NCBI RefSeq assembly: GCF_024267655.1
Contig: NZ_CP100595.1
Span: forward strand, 2,604,001-2,668,000
From: Arcobacter roscoffensis
GTDB lineage: Bacteria > Campylobacterota > Campylobacteria > Campylobacterales > Arcobacteraceae
Length of the DNA stretch: 64,000 nt
Direction of reading: 5' to 3'
The position numbers and the translations under genes are program-made. Numbering within the stretch: position 1 is the first letter of the stretch; each line of letters opens with the position of its first letter. A model generated the notes under the pieces. The model was given only the letters and a program-made list of their open reading frames with translations. It had not been told where the DNA came from and made no database searches. Shown in pieces: positions 63,606 to 64,000 of this stretch.

Positions 63606-64000
63606 TGAGTAAAGCAATAAATATATTAGATAACTTTATTAATGAATTTAAAGATACTTATACAAAAAAAGAAGTAGTTTATGAAAGTGGTTTAGTTGGT
63701 GATATAAAGAAAGTTCAAGACAAACTACTAAATGAAAAGTTTTTACCATCAAGACAACTAGAAGGTATTTTAAAAAAACAAATTAGAAGAGCAAGATACC
63801 CAATGGAAGTAGCTATTACTGGTCAATTTTCAGCAGGTAAATCAACTTTCTTAAATGCCCTACTTTCTAGAAATATCTTACCAACTGGTATTACACCTGT
63901 TACATCAAAGGTAAATTTTATTAACTATGGTGAAGAGTATAAATTAAAAATCACATATTACTCAGGTGCTCATGAATATGCTCCTATTGAAGCTATTGCT
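63605..64000 (+). CDS. dynamin-like GTPase, second of the pair (partial)
   Basis: Only the first 132 codons are in the window, from the ATG at 63605 to the right edge, without a stop. They hold a helical start (MSKAINILDNFINEFKDTYT) and a GTPase P-loop GQFSAGKST (residues 73-81), with LPTGITPVTSKV as switch I. The P-loop is much nearer the N terminus than in the first GTPase (194), so the two are not simple copies. It is translationally coupled to the first gene. Confidence 0.88.
   Translation, partial: MSKAINILDNFINEFKDTYTKKEVVYESGLVGDIKKVQDKLLNEKFLPSRQLEGILKKQIRRARYPMEVAITGQFSAGKSTFLNALLSRNILPTGITPVTSKVNFINYGEEYKLKITYYSGAHEYAPIEAIA

Overview
The window is AT-rich chromosomal sequence from a member of the Campylobacterota, most likely Arcobacteraceae (Arcobacter in the broad sense). 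Three things support this: the 16S rRNA read on the minus strand; the gene blocks tRNA-Phe/Thr/Tyr/Gly-tuf-rpmG-tRNA-Trp-secE-nusG-rplKAJL-rpoB, frdCAB followed by two dynamin-like GTPases, and mraY-murD next to gpmI, all of which I recall from Campylobacter; and a futalosine-pathway MqnA homologue. A full NADH-type complex I (with NuoE, NuoF and NuoG) fits Arcobacter better than Campylobacter jejuni. The genus assignment is inference. I saw no mobile element, CRISPR array, prophage or pseudogene.

Layout. 1-9059 (minus): translation and transcription block, from a four-tRNA cluster and EF-Tu through L33, tRNA-Trp, SecE, NusG, L11, L1, L10 and L7/L12 into RpoB, which runs off the left edge. 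Its gaps hold several strong hairpins and an L10-type leader. 9096-24402: cell-wall genes on both strands (murD, mraY, a class A PBP, uppP, murG, ftsW, ftsI), interleaved with gpmI, an orphan ABC ATPase, glnA, a PHP-family phosphatase, moaE/moaD and mqnA. 24413-25201: a cyclophilin and a small acidic protein. 25441-31056 (minus): one complete rRNA operon (16S-Ile-Ala-23S-5S) with a consensus promoter, both pre-rRNA processing stems and a terminator. 31142-33521 (minus): pabA/trpG, a GT39-like membrane protein and a pseudopilin. 33719-37331: a ferric-iron ABC importer behind a Fur-box-like site. 37383-39638: a periplasmic-sensor diguanylate cyclase. 39660-42718: a UbiD-type decarboxylase and a MalY/PatB aminotransferase. 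42850-57410: nuoA-N with citrate synthase (gltA) between nuoF and nuoG. 57631-61150: frdCAB. 61257-64000: a dynamin-like GTPase pair, the second cut by the right edge.

How the parts fit. MqnA and UbiD point to menaquinone; complex I feeds electrons into that pool and fumarate reductase can draw on it. UppP, MraY, MurD, MurG, FtsW, FtsI and PBP1A cover lipid-carrier recycling, lipid I/II synthesis and septal or side-wall polymerisation.

No clearly new multi-gene system is visible. The most unusual points are the remodelled complex I (a 478-residue NuoG, an altered NuoF glycine-rich loop, an extra segment in NuoH, gltA inside the operon), a diguanylate cyclase with two substrate-binding-protein-like sensor regions and a promoter placed for a leaderless mRNA, a perfect hairpin inside the first codons of the iron permease with a TTG start, and RNA hairpins at most unit boundaries of the ribosomal-protein block.
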